Origin: an uncultured Draconibacterium sp.
GTDB lineage: Bacteria; Bacteroidota; Bacteroidia; Bacteroidales; Prolixibacteraceae
Direction: 5' to 3'
NCBI RefSeq assembly: GCF_963677155.1
Contig: NZ_OY781884.1
Span: 1,286,001 to 1,350,000 of the forward strand
Length of the DNA stretch: 64,000 nucleotides
Positions 26,893 to 36,727 of this stretch are shown piece by piece (position 1 is the first letter of the stretch; every line of letters begins with the position of its first letter). Under the pieces are notes generated by a model. It saw only the letters and a list, made by a program, of their open reading frames with translations. It did no database searches and had not been told where the DNA came from. Made by a program: the position numbers and the translations under genes.

Positions 26893-28866
26893 TTAATTTG
26901 TTTTTATTCGAATAAGCGAAAATGACATGGCAGGAACTTCATAGTCAAACTTTTTCTGAACCGTAAAGTCCGATGATTCAGGAACTACATTTTCAAGATT
27001 TCCCAGGGTATTCTCAGCTTCCCGGTCTGCTTCCAATAAAGTCAATTTGGCTTCCTGATTAATATTCTTAAACCTTGAGAGATTGATTTTCATCGTTTTG
27101 GCAGTGTCTCCGGCATTCACCATTTTCAGAATAATGTCGCCTGATTTACTGTCGCACACACACGAAGCCGCAAGAGTTGTATCATTCTGCGCAACCTGAA
27201 CCACTTTATCAAAATACAAATCGCCCTGGTTGCTCATAAACATTTTCTGAACGTAGTAATTGGGCGTGAGGCAAATCTTTGTATTGTTGAAAAAGATCAT
27301 ATCGGTGGTCCACTGCGTAAAGTTTTGTTTGGCCAGCAAAGGTGCATACGAAGCCATAGCCACCACATCGCCGTTTCTCTCTAAAGCAGTCATATAAGCC
27401 GCTTCAGCAATAGCATTCCACATCTTATTGCCCCACGACGCATATTCGCCCAGATAGACTTTGGTTGCATTTCGGTTGTAACGATCATAACGCTGCTGAT
27501 TACCAAGAAACCATTCGGGTTGCACGTAATAATGTTCATCTACAACCGGAAGATTCAACTTATTAGCAATCTCCCATCCCAAATCAAAATCTTCGCCGCT
27601 ATGAAAAGGACCAACCGTACCGATAACGATAATTTCGGGGTGTTTCTCTTTTACAGCTTTGTAGATAAGGTTAAAACGCTCCTCAAACTCAGGTGTGATT
27701 TTATCTTCGTTTCCAACGCCCACATATTCGAGGTTAAAAGGCTCGGGATGCCCGGCAGCTGCACGTTTTGCTCCCCACTCTGATGTTACAGGCCCGTTGG
27801 CCCATTCGATCAGATCAAGTACCTCCTGGATGTATTCGTCCATTTCATTTTCAGGAATAGCTTTTTGCCCAGTACCACCAATGCGCCACGTTCCACCTGA
27901 ATTTTGACAACTTACGGCCGCAGGAACTACAGGAACAGGCTTCGCTCCAATGTCTTCGCAAAACTGAAAATACTCGAAATAACCTAATCCGGCCGATTGA
28001 TGATAGCCCCATATATTGCGTTGTTCAATTCGCTGTTCGAGCGGCCCAATAGTATTTTTCCAACGGTACATATTTCCAAGGCCATCACCGTGTACCAGAC
28101 AACCTCCGGGAAAGCGAACAAATTTGGGATGCATATCGGCTAGTACCTGCGCTAAATCAGCTCGCATTCCGTTTGCCCGGTTTTTAAATGTTTTATCCGG
28201 GAAAAGCGAAATCATATCCATAGCCAATGCACCGTTTGAGCGGGCCAAAACAACTAAAAAAGCGCTGTCGCAAGAAGCTTCCGCATTTAAAACGACAGTA
28301 TATTTTTTCCAGTCTCCTGAATTCGTTTTAATGGTTTTGCTGGCAAGTACTTCTCCTTTTGTATCTTCAAGACTTACCAATAATTCCATTGGATTTTCGG
28401 AAAGTTGTTGCACAAACATTGAAAAGTTATATTGTTCGCCAGCATGAACCACAATACCATCGAAGCCTGAGTTCTTAATCCCCACGCCTGAGATGCCCGA
28501 AAATTTAGCTTCGTGACCAACATGTTCAACATCCAACACCATATAGTGCGGATTATTGGGATGAACCGGAGCTTTGGTTTCCACACTTATTCTGCCGTAC
28601 GAGAAACCCGGAGAAATATATTCCCAGAACGAAAAAGGATTCCAACCGCTTTGTTCGGTTGGATTGTATTCGAACGAACGGTTTTGTACCAACTCGGCGT
28701 ATAAACCACCATCGGCAGCGTAATTAATGTCTTCGAAGAACAGGCCAAAAAGATTGGAACTGATTTCTTTGCCTCCTTTGGGAACCTGGGCATTTAAGGT
28801 TACAATAGTAGAAAGGGTTAGTGTAACTGCTAGAATTAATCGATTTAGATGTACCATAGTACTCAT
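26893..28866 (-). CDS. GH51 alpha-L-arabinofuranosidase
   Basis: A 657-residue exported enzyme that releases terminal alpha-arabinofuranosyl groups. Signal peptide about 4-27 (Met1 or Met4 may be the start). The catalytic barrel carries acid/base Glu387 in GVGNEDK and nucleophile Glu444 in VDEHYY. A jelly-roll, CBM4-like insert lies at about 90-225, as in many Bacteroidota GH51. The C-terminal beta domain (about 520-657) ends with the common MSFSLIRI. Spacing to the upstream GH127 gene is 26 bases. Together with GH127 it covers both anomers of arabinofuranose. Confidence 0.93.
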   Translation of the reverse strand: MSTMVHLNRLILAVTLTLSTIVTLNAQVPKGGKEISSNLFGLFFEDINYAADGGLYAELVQNRSFEYNPTEQSGWNPFSFWEYISPGFSYGRISVETKAPVHPNNPHYMVLDVEHVGHEAKFSGISGVGIKNSGFDGIVVHAGEQYNFSMFVQQLSENPMELLVSLEDTKGEVLASKTIKTNSGDWKKYTVVLNAEASCDSAFLVVLARSNGALAMDMISLFPDKTFKNRANGMRADLAQVLADMHPKFVRFPGGCLVHGDGLGNMYRWKNTIGPLEQRIEQRNIWGYHQSAGLGYFEYFQFCEDIGAKPVPVVPAAVSCQNSGGTWRIGGTGQKAIPENEMDEYIQEVLDLIEWANGPVTSEWGAKRAAAGHPEPFNLEYVGVGNEDKITPEFEERFNLIYKAVKEKHPEIIVIGTVGPFHSGEDFDLGWEIANKLNLPVVDEHYYVQPEWFLGNQQRYDRYNRNATKVYLGEYASWGNKMWNAIAEAAYMTALERNGDVVAMASYAPLLAKQNFTQWTTDMIFFNNTKICLTPNYYVQKMFMSNQGDLYFDKVVQVAQNDTTLAASCVCDSKSGDIILKMVNAGDTAKTMKINLSRFKNINQEAKLTLLEADREAENTLGNLENVVPESSDFTVQKKFDYEVPAMSFSLIRIKTN

Positions 28867-28892
28867 TTATTTGTTATTCAAATTCGTTCATC

Positions 28893-31283
28893 TTATTCCT
28901 CGGCACGTAACAACCGAACTACATACACTCCTCCAGCCGTACTTCCGGGAAGTGCTTCAAATTTTATACGTATATTGCTTTTACCCTCAACCATTGAATT
29001 GGGGATTGTGTACATAATATCCTGAAAAGCGGAGATCTCCCAACGTCCTGTATTGTCTTCGGTTACCAGCTTTTCGTCGTCGATATAAATATTGAATTTG
29101 CGACCTCCCCACTCTGCTCCCCAGTAACGCACCAGCAAGCTTAGGTTTGTTTCGGAGTTGGTTGCAAAATCGTAACTAAAATAACCACCACCGACGGCCT
29201 CGCGGTAGAATTCATTTTGGTTATTTCCCGATCTCGATCTTTCCTGTTGCATGTCATGATCGGTTTCAGGTTGTTGTTCGCCGGTAGCCACATAATCAAC
29301 TGTACGCTTTTCAATGGCCAGCATTGCCTGTTCGTTGGCTGCGAGCGAATCCACGTAAGCCTGGTAACCATCGTTGGTTAACGCCAGCCAATACATCATG
29401 TATCTTGAATCGTGAATCTGGTTGAAGGGTTCAAGCGTTAAATCCATCGGATTCACCATCTTCACATTCAATTTAAAATGAAGCGGATCCCCCTCAATCG
29501 GCACCAGTTTGTCGCCCAGATTTTCCATATCGTCTTCCACCAGAATTGGTGCTTTGTCAACCGGTAAATATTCGCCACTTGAATACTGTCCCCAGCGACC
29601 ATCACCGGCAATCAATCCTCTCAAATCTTCGGTTCCGGTTTTTGCACCAAGCAAAATTGGCCCGTGCATAAAAGCTACGTATTCGGGCACATTGGGTAAA
29701 TGCTCGATGGTACTTTGCATAGGCAATTCAATTTCTACTTCATCGCCCTTTTTCCATTTTCGTCCGATAGTAATGTATGATGAAGGCTGAACAGCATATT
29801 CTACCGCTTCGCCATTAACCTTAATTTTCAATGCTCCCTCTTTTACCCACGCCGGATACCTTACTTTTAAATTGAAGGCTGAAGTACCTTTTGTAATGGT
29901 AAGTTTTGTTTGCTCTGCGTACGGAAAAGTTGTTTCCTGTTTTAGCTGAATGCCTTTTTCTTTCCAGTTCAGTTCCGAGGCAACAAACAAATTCAGGTAC
30001 AGGTCGTCATCAGCATGCGTGTAAATAAAACGATTGTACTGCCCGTGGTTTTCCATTCCGGTTCCAACACAGCACCACATGGCCTCGTTTGGCGCCGAAT
30101 ACACCCGGTAATGACGTGGGCGCGCCGGAGTAAAATAAACATAACCGCCGTGCTCGGGATGTTGTGTGGAAAGAATGTGGTTAAATAGGGTTCGTTCGTA
30201 ATAATCAGCATATTTGGCTTCCGGAGAAACACGGAATAAATCTTCGGTAAGTTTTAGCATGTTATACGAATTGCAGGATTCGGGACCGTCGTTAACATGT
30301 ACATAATCAATACATGAACTTTCGCTGGGAAAATGCTCGCGGCGGCTGTTTCCACCAAAAGCCAGCGAACGGTTCCGGGTAATGGTTTCCCACGAAAAAC
30401 GCGCTGCTTCCAGGTATTGCTCGTCGTTGTTAAGTTCCGCAATACGTTCGAAACCGATAAATTTAGGTATTTGAGTATTGGCGTGCTGATTATCAAGGTT
30501 ATCGAAATCTTTGGATAAAGGCTCTAAAAATTTATGATGTGAAAAACGTTTTGCAGCAACCAAGTATTTCTTATCACTGGTAATTTGGAAAGCATCGGCA
30601 TAAACTTCGTTCATGCCGCCGTGTTCCATGCCCAGCATTTTTTCCATCTGCTCGTCCGACAAATCTGCAGTCAAATTAATTCCCCAATCGCAGAATTTCA
30701 GAAACATGTCTTTGGCCAATTCGCTTTGGCCATAAAGCCATGCATCGCGCAAACCTGCATACATTTTATGCAAATTGTAAAACGGTGCCCACGATGCGAA
30801 ATAAATTCCAAAATCGCCTTTTTTGAATGTTGACCAAAGTTTAGCGCTATTCGGGAAACCGCCGGCATAACCAACGCCCCACTCGGGATTGTTTACAGCA
30901 TTAGCTTCCTGACATTCTTTTAGTTCTTTCAGCATATAATCCATTCGGCGCTTGCACTCTTTGTTGCCGGTTGCGGCGTAGTTCATTGCCATAGCCGAAA
31001 GGTAATGCCCACCAACATGGCCGTCCAACCCTTCCCAGTTCGGATAGGTTGGTTTACGGGGTTCCAAACCGGCTTCCTTACGATATGGCGCCAGAAAACG
31101 ATCGACATCGTATTGAAGCAAAACCTCTATATTCAGATCGCGCGCTTTTTTAAACGGGCCATCCAGCAATTGCACGTCACTTAAAGGAAATTCATTTGAG
31201 TACAACTTGTTTTGAGAAAAGGCAGTATTCCCTAATAATATAAAACAGCTAAAGATTACAATATTTACATATAAGGTTTTCAT
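28893..31283 (-). CDS. GH127 beta-L-arabinofuranosidase (DUF1680)
   Basis: A 796-residue exported enzyme (signal about 1-23). The alpha-toroid catalytic domain starts with FPLSDVQLLDGPF, typical of the family. The zinc/catalytic residues of the Bifidobacterium HypBA1 type (Glu, Cys, Cys, Cys) are matched by Glu335 and Cys337 in GPESCNSYNML and by Cys404-Cys405 in MWCCVGTG, so the cysteine nucleophile is present. A C-terminal beta domain (about 690-796) follows. The family hydrolyses beta-L-arabinofuranosides, found in plant glycoproteins and pectin side chains rather than in common arabinoxylan. That makes its place here of interest. Spacing to GH27 upstream is 32 bases. Confidence 0.92.
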   Translation of the reverse strand: MKTLYVNIVIFSCFILLGNTAFSQNKLYSNEFPLSDVQLLDGPFKKARDLNIEVLLQYDVDRFLAPYRKEAGLEPRKPTYPNWEGLDGHVGGHYLSAMAMNYAATGNKECKRRMDYMLKELKECQEANAVNNPEWGVGYAGGFPNSAKLWSTFKKGDFGIYFASWAPFYNLHKMYAGLRDAWLYGQSELAKDMFLKFCDWGINLTADLSDEQMEKMLGMEHGGMNEVYADAFQITSDKKYLVAAKRFSHHKFLEPLSKDFDNLDNQHANTQIPKFIGFERIAELNNDEQYLEAARFSWETITRNRSLAFGGNSRREHFPSESSCIDYVHVNDGPESCNSYNMLKLTEDLFRVSPEAKYADYYERTLFNHILSTQHPEHGGYVYFTPARPRHYRVYSAPNEAMWCCVGTGMENHGQYNRFIYTHADDDLYLNLFVASELNWKEKGIQLKQETTFPYAEQTKLTITKGTSAFNLKVRYPAWVKEGALKIKVNGEAVEYAVQPSSYITIGRKWKKGDEVEIELPMQSTIEHLPNVPEYVAFMHGPILLGAKTGTEDLRGLIAGDGRWGQYSSGEYLPVDKAPILVEDDMENLGDKLVPIEGDPLHFKLNVKMVNPMDLTLEPFNQIHDSRYMMYWLALTNDGYQAYVDSLAANEQAMLAIEKRTVDYVATGEQQPETDHDMQQERSRSGNNQNEFYREAVGGGYFSYDFATNSETNLSLLVRYWGAEWGGRKFNIYIDDEKLVTEDNTGRWEISAFQDIMYTIPNSMVEGKSNIRIKFEALPGSTAGGVYVVRLLRAEE

Positions 31284-31315
31284 CTCATTAAAATTATTCG
31301 TTTCGTACTTCGTTT

Positions 31316-33349
31316 TTACAAGGGAGAAAACGTATAAAGAAGCACCCCATGAACAGGAACTTTTAACGCAAGCGCATCTTTACTGGTATTAACCGTTGCT
31401 ATATCTTTCTGCCGCCACAGATCGCGTACTTTCAGTTTACCTTTCAATCCTAGTTTATCAAATTCCTTGTAGGAAATATCCACGATATCAAGGCCAAAAT
31501 TGCAAAAACCAACAGCATAACTTCCGTCTTCCAACTCTTTCGTATAAATGCGTAAATCGCCAATAGTATGCACACAGGTAGCTTGTTTACCCCGTGGATC
31601 CTGATTAACGGCAATCACTTCGTCGTTTGTAAGCAGGTTTAAGGTGAAATCATCGAGTTTTTCCATGTCGCAACCAATAAGAAGAGGCGCGGCAAACAAA
31701 CTCCACAGGCTCATATGCAAGTATTGTTCGTCGGGTTTAAGTTTGCTGGGATGTGTATTTCCCCACCCAACATAGCCGATTACAAGCATGTCAGGATCAT
31801 TCCAGTTACCGGGTTTTGCCCAGGCTGCCGATTTTTCGTGATCGAGTGCGATTCCACGCACACTTGCCCAGGTATCGGTAATATCGTTTGTGGTACGCCA
31901 ACTATTTCCACCTAAAGAGCCCCCCCATTTCCAAACATCGGACATACCGTACTGACAAATACTATAAACGATATCGCGGGGCTGCTCACGGAGGTAATCT
32001 CCCATGATCTGAAATGGCTTTTTCGCGGTTTCAAGCTCCCCGCCACCGTTGTAAGAAAGAGAAGAAACCTTGTATGGATCGTTATCGGGTAAGCCATCAA
32101 TTACATTTCCATAGCTGCACCAATCGTATTTTAAATAATCGAAGCCCCATTCAGCATAACGCTCGGCATCCTGCGCTTCAAAACCATAACTTCCGGCACA
32201 TCCTCCGCACGACCATGGGCCAGGACTGGAGTAAAGTCCGATTTTTAGCCCCAAACCATGTACATAGTCTGCCAATTCTTTCATGTCCCCAAATCTTTCA
32301 TTCGGGATAATGTATCCATTCTCATCCCTCAAATCACCTCTTAACGAAGTATCTTCAGAATCGCGGTGGTTATTCCAAAAGTCGTCGATATTAATATACG
32401 TCCAGCCATGATTAATTAATCCGCTGTTTACCATAGCATTTGCTGCGCGTTTTACTTTATCTGCAGAAACTTCTTGTGCAAAACAGTTCCAGCTGTTCCA
32501 TCCCATGGGAGGTGTTAATGCTATCTGGTCGCCACATATTATGCGCAGTTGCCGTTGTGCCTTGCCTTTTGCATTCTTAGCACTCAGCATCACGTTGTAA
32601 GTTCCTTTCTCCAATAGTTTGCCTGTAATCACACCACTTTCCTTATCTATTTCCAAACCATCGGGCAAGTTTTTTGCCGAAATAGTCATTGGTCGATCGC
32701 CGGTTACAGCCACGCGAAAGAAGAATGGCGAGCCTGGACGGACTCCAAATACTTTGGCTCCATTAATTCTTGGCTTGGCTGGTGGTGGTGGCGTGAGAAT
32801 ATAGGGTTCGCTTGCTACCGGGTTGTAGGTTTCGAAGCTTGTTACGCCAATTGCTTCAATTCTTGCATTAGCCCAGTTCGCGTGGTCGTAATAATTGCCG
32901 TTGCCTCCATCGGTTACCACCAGCCGAAGTTTCTGTATACCAGAAAGTGGTACTGAACACGATTTTGCTTCATCGTCTAAATGCATTACGCCACTCGACC
33001 ATAATATTTCGCCATCGCCATAAACTATAAATTCAGCTGCCGGACACTGCTTTTTCACTTCTTCATCAATACCAACTTCGGCATGAAATTCACTTGCCTT
33101 TCCGTTAAGCAAGATGGTTAAAAGGCTCTCTGCATGTGTTCCAAAGCCACGATCAAAGGTTTTCCCGGCAATGGTCATCGTATTCCCATCAAGCGATTTA
33201 TTTTTCGAGGGAACTCCATATCCCTGCGTTACTGTACTCAAATCCAGTTCGTCTATCCAAACCGTTTGTGCACACACCGAATTTATCTCCATCAATTTAA
33301 AAACGACAATCAAAAATGCGACAATCGCGAAATTCAATTTATTCTTCAT
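31316..33349 (-). CDS. GH27 alpha-galactosidase with N-terminal NPCBM
   Basis: A 677-residue exported enzyme (signal about 1-28). NPCBM-type galactose-binding domain about 29-170 (TFDRGFGTHA), a putative Ig domain about 190-272 (GVRPG...LPDGL), and the GH27 barrel from TPPMGWNSWNCF (about 279). The nucleophile is Asp409 in YLKYDWC; the acid Asp lies in SWRTTNDITD near 490. The family removes alpha-galactose, and some members remove beta-L-arabinopyranose, both found in complex xylan side chains. A CxxC pair (SCGGC, about 380) flanks the active site as in the family. It is followed by GH127 and preceded by a 157-base gap in which I see no clear signal. Confidence 0.92.
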   Translation of the reverse strand: MKNKLNFAIVAFLIVVFKLMEINSVCAQTVWIDELDLSTVTQGYGVPSKNKSLDGNTMTIAGKTFDRGFGTHAESLLTILLNGKASEFHAEVGIDEEVKKQCPAAEFIVYGDGEILWSSGVMHLDDEAKSCSVPLSGIQKLRLVVTDGGNGNYYDHANWANARIEAIGVTSFETYNPVASEPYILTPPPPAKPRINGAKVFGVRPGSPFFFRVAVTGDRPMTISAKNLPDGLEIDKESGVITGKLLEKGTYNVMLSAKNAKGKAQRQLRIICGDQIALTPPMGWNSWNCFAQEVSADKVKRAANAMVNSGLINHGWTYINIDDFWNNHRDSEDTSLRGDLRDENGYIIPNERFGDMKELADYVHGLGLKIGLYSSPGPWSCGGCAGSYGFEAQDAERYAEWGFDYLKYDWCSYGNVIDGLPDNDPYKVSSLSYNGGGELETAKKPFQIMGDYLREQPRDIVYSICQYGMSDVWKWGGSLGGNSWRTTNDITDTWASVRGIALDHEKSAAWAKPGNWNDPDMLVIGYVGWGNTHPSKLKPDEQYLHMSLWSLFAAPLLIGCDMEKLDDFTLNLLTNDEVIAVNQDPRGKQATCVHTIGDLRIYTKELEDGSYAVGFCNFGLDIVDISYKEFDKLGLKGKLKVRDLWRQKDIATVNTSKDALALKVPVHGVLLYTFSPL

Positions 33350-33506
33350 TTCAATTCTACTAATTTTTTATTGTTTCTATTTTCTTAGTTTCCTTTTGTT
33401 ATTTCAACTTCCACTCTGCACTAATTCGCTAAACGAAGTTCACCGCTGTAGTTTACGTTCATATTACATGAGTGGATTTCCTACGCAGGCTTCTTTCTTG
33501 TTCAAT

Positions 33507-34070
33507 TCAAAGAACTTTATAAACGCCAATCACCACGTAAGGCTCTTCATTGGCCTCAAGCTTTGGAATCTCCAGTGTTCCTATAAAAATGGCATGATTC
33601 AGATAGTCGTACGCACTTCCGACAGGAGCCTCAAGGTCAATTACCGACCTCACATAAAAGCCACTTTCCTCTCCTTTTGCGGGAGTATGCATTAATGCTT
33701 TGTTTTCAACCCGAATAAGGATGCCGTCATCTGTTTTTAACAGGTAACGGGCATTGAACTCAGTATCGCCATCGGGACGAACCAATTGCCAGTCTTCCCC
33801 TCCAGGTAAAACTTCGCCGGTAATTTTCGGTCCGCTAAATGTGCCGCCGGTAATTGGAATTACACGGCGGGTACCGCGTTTACTTTCGCCAACATTTATC
33901 ATCGTACCAATTTTCACATTGGCTTTCCACATCAGCTCGGTTTTAAAATCACGGAAAATGCTTTCATTTTTTTCGGAATTACTATTCTGAGCAAATCCAT
34001 GTATGGGAATAATAAACAGCAACAGAAGCGCTACTGTTCCTACTCTGTTTTTATGAAAGCTAAAGTTCAT
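33507..34070 (-). CDS. DUF3237 family exported protein
   Basis: A 187-residue protein, signal peptide about 1-27. The body matches the DUF3237 beta-barrel family by its pattern FKTELMWKANV, GTRRVIPITGGTF.GP, GEVLPGG.DW and LKTDDGILIRVENK. The function of the family is not established. Some members occur next to enzymes acting on aromatic or phenolic compounds. It lies between GH31 and GH27, with 29 bases to the former, so it is part of the locus. Inference: it could bind or process a phenolic released by the esterases, but nothing in the sequence proves that. Confidence 0.82.
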   Translation of the reverse strand: MNFSFHKNRVGTVALLLLFIIPIHGFAQNSNSEKNESIFRDFKTELMWKANVKIGTMINVGESKRGTRRVIPITGGTFSGPKITGEVLPGGEDWQLVRPDGDTEFNARYLLKTDDGILIRVENKALMHTPAKGEESGFYVRSVIDLEAPVGSAYDYLNHAIFIGTLEIPKLEANEEPYVVIGVYKVL

Positions 34071-34099
34071 TTGGATCTTTTTTCTGTTATAACGCTGTT

Positions 34100-36577
34100 T
34101 TAAAACTCAACAACTATTTCTTCTCCTGAATAAGTTGCAATTTTATCCGGCTGACTCGCAATCTCATTGCCTTTAGCTTTGTTTTTCGATGCAATTACAA
34201 TATTGAAAGTCCGTTCGGCTAACATGCCTGGGAATTCACCGTTGCGTTTACCAATTGTGAGGGTTTTGTCGGTATCGTTCCAATTAAAGCTAATGGTTGA
34301 ATACACTCCTTTTTCGTAATTATAGTTATCGTTTTCATCCTCGTACAGGATGAATTCACCATCAGCGCCTTCGTAAATACGGATTTCTAAATTATCCCAT
34401 TTTTTCTCTGTAGCATACTGCACTTTAGGCCCGATTGGAAGGATGCTCCCTGCTTTAACATACACAGGTGTTGTGTTAATGGTGGTTTCTTTCGAGATAT
34501 TCTGCCCTCCTTCAAACTTCTCGTTGGTCCAGAAATCATACCATGCTGCGCCTTTCGGCAAATATACAGACGACGATTTTACTTCGGTGAAATCAACCAA
34601 GGGATAACCTGCTTTTGTTTTTGTACTTTTTTTGTTCCAACCACTCAATTCATCTCCTTTCAAAATCTTCTCGGGAGTATACTGAGCATTCAGAACAGGA
34701 GCAACCAGCAACGATTGGCCGAACATGTACTCGTTGTTCATGTTCCACACTTTTTTATCGGTCGGAAAATCCATTACCAACGCACGCATAAAGCTGGAAT
34801 TATTGTTGGTAACACTCCACGAAGTAGTATAAATATAAGGAAGCAACGAATAGCGTAGGTTTATTGCATTTGCGATAGCATCATAAACCGGCTCACCCTG
34901 CTTGCCAAAATAATAGATTTCACGTTTCAGATCGGTACCATGCGAACGCATCATTGGAGTAAACACACCATATTGAAGCCAACGCACGTACAGCTCCTGA
35001 AAAAGCGGGTTATTAGATGCTGTCCCATTATTCCACGAGTTATTGTAAGCACCTGCAAAAAATCCGCCTATATCGGAATTAAAGTTTGGGTTTCCGGTGA
35101 GGGTAAAGTTTAAGCCCGCAGGAATTTGGTTACGAAGCGCATCCCACGAAGAGTTTAAGTCGCCCGACCATACATTTGCCCCGTAATGTTGTTGCCCGGT
35201 AAAACCAGAGCGCGTTAAGATAAACACACGCTTATCGGAAGATACTTTTCGCTGGTGCTCGTACACGCCCCTTACCGTTTCCAGAGGAAATGCATTACGT
35301 ACTTTTCGGAATGATCCAAGATAAGTCTTATTGTCAAAATCTTCGGGTTTAAAATCAAGATGATCCGGTTCTGTTGAGTCCATCCACCATCCATCGATTC
35401 CCAGCGAGAAAAGCCCTTCATTTAGGTATTTCCAATAAATATCTCTGGCTTCAGGATTAAAAGGATCGTAAACGCGAACGCCCGAAGGATAGTTCATATC
35501 CGGCGGCCAGCCTTCTTTTCCCGACTGTGGCCAGGTTTGGAAATTCATCAACATCCCCTTTTCATTCAACTCCTTATATTGCGGCGTTTCTGGCCCAAAA
35601 GACGCCCAAATTGAAATAATAAGGTGTGCATTCAGTTTGTGAACATCATCCACAAACTTTTGTGGTTCAGGAAAGCCCGGGTTCAGAAACGACATGCCAT
35701 TCCAATGGTAATTGTCGCCCCAGTATTGCCAATCCTGAATTATACCGTCCAACGGAACACCCAATTCGCGGTACTTTTTAACAACACCCACCGTTTCTTT
35801 CTGCGTTTTGTAACGTTCGCGACTTTGCCAATAGCCATATGTCCACAACGGAAACATTGGCACTTCTCCGGTTAAATTACGTACTTGAGCCACCACACCA
35901 TCGGCATCTTCACCATACATAAAGTAGTAGTCGATGCAGTCGCCAACTTCCGAAGCAAATTCAGTTCCGGCCTCATTATCGGTAAAATCTGTTGGAGAAT
36001 AATTGTCCCAAAATACGCCATAGCCCTTTACCGATTGAAAGAAAGTTGAAAAGTCCCAGGTGTTGTTTTGCACCATGTGCACTTGCTGGTTGCGTTGCGA
36101 CATTTTTCCATTCTGTAGAATTCCCAATCCATAAATCGCCTCATCCGGATCAAGCGAAAACGACTGTTTAACCGAATATGTTTCATTTCCGGCATCGTTA
36201 AACGGAATGAAGGCAACACTTCCAGCCTTTTCTGAAAGAAGTGCATCGCCGCTTGCCGACAAATACGACACAGTGCCTGTTTTTGAATTAACCTTCACCG
36301 TTAGCACATCGCTAACCAACGAAATAATACGATCAGACTCACTTACTTTAAACGACACATTTTCAGCTTTTTTTATAACCGAAAGACTCTTTTTCTCAAC
36401 TGTTTCGCCCGGAAGCGATTTGACTACCCTTACAATTTCAGGTGTAACAAACTGAATTTCGACCACAGTTGAATCAATAGTGGTTTTTATCCCTGAGGCT
36501 GTTTTTTCATATGATTGCTCATTACAACTAAGCGTCAGAATAAAAACTAAAAACAATAGGTAATAGCCAGGTTTCAT
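34100..36577 (-). CDS. GH31 alpha-xylosidase-like lipoprotein
   Basis: An 825-residue enzyme with a lipoprotein signal (Cys18 in LTLSCNE). N-terminal beta domain about 30-230, GH31 barrel about 240-570, then C-terminal beta domains. The nucleophile is Asp400 in GWWMDSTEPD, a form common in alpha-xylosidases; the acid Asp lies in NVWSGD near 470. GH31 enzymes of this type remove alpha-xylosyl caps (xyloglucan, or the xylosyl/galactosyl decorations of complex xylans) or alpha-glucosyl groups. The 150-base gap upstream contains a 10-base palindrome TTCGATCGAA at 36629-36638 and AT-rich sequence, so an internal promoter is possible. Confidence 0.9.
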   Translation of the reverse strand: MKPGYYLLFLVFILTLSCNEQSYEKTASGIKTTIDSTVVEIQFVTPEIVRVVKSLPGETVEKKSLSVIKKAENVSFKVSESDRIISLVSDVLTVKVNSKTGTVSYLSASGDALLSEKAGSVAFIPFNDAGNETYSVKQSFSLDPDEAIYGLGILQNGKMSQRNQQVHMVQNNTWDFSTFFQSVKGYGVFWDNYSPTDFTDNEAGTEFASEVGDCIDYYFMYGEDADGVVAQVRNLTGEVPMFPLWTYGYWQSRERYKTQKETVGVVKKYRELGVPLDGIIQDWQYWGDNYHWNGMSFLNPGFPEPQKFVDDVHKLNAHLIISIWASFGPETPQYKELNEKGMLMNFQTWPQSGKEGWPPDMNYPSGVRVYDPFNPEARDIYWKYLNEGLFSLGIDGWWMDSTEPDHLDFKPEDFDNKTYLGSFRKVRNAFPLETVRGVYEHQRKVSSDKRVFILTRSGFTGQQHYGANVWSGDLNSSWDALRNQIPAGLNFTLTGNPNFNSDIGGFFAGAYNNSWNNGTASNNPLFQELYVRWLQYGVFTPMMRSHGTDLKREIYYFGKQGEPVYDAIANAINLRYSLLPYIYTTSWSVTNNNSSFMRALVMDFPTDKKVWNMNNEYMFGQSLLVAPVLNAQYTPEKILKGDELSGWNKKSTKTKAGYPLVDFTEVKSSSVYLPKGAAWYDFWTNEKFEGGQNISKETTINTTPVYVKAGSILPIGPKVQYATEKKWDNLEIRIYEGADGEFILYEDENDNYNYEKGVYSTISFNWNDTDKTLTIGKRNGEFPGMLAERTFNIVIASKNKAKGNEIASQPDKIATYSGEEIVVEF

Positions 36578-36727
36578 GGTATTTATTTTAAATTTTAATT
36601 TGTATAATATTTATCAACTCAAAAATCATTCGATCGAACGTTTTAAATATCAACAAAATACACATATACGACGATCAATAAAAAGGATCAATAGCTTTTC
36701 TTTATAATAATTGTTCTTTAACATTTT

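Noticed and set aside
33114-33695. 193-codon plus-strand frame across the GH27/DUF3237 gap
   Set aside because: It is antisense to the starts and ends of two well-supported genes and its translation is Ser/Phe/Ile-rich without any motif.
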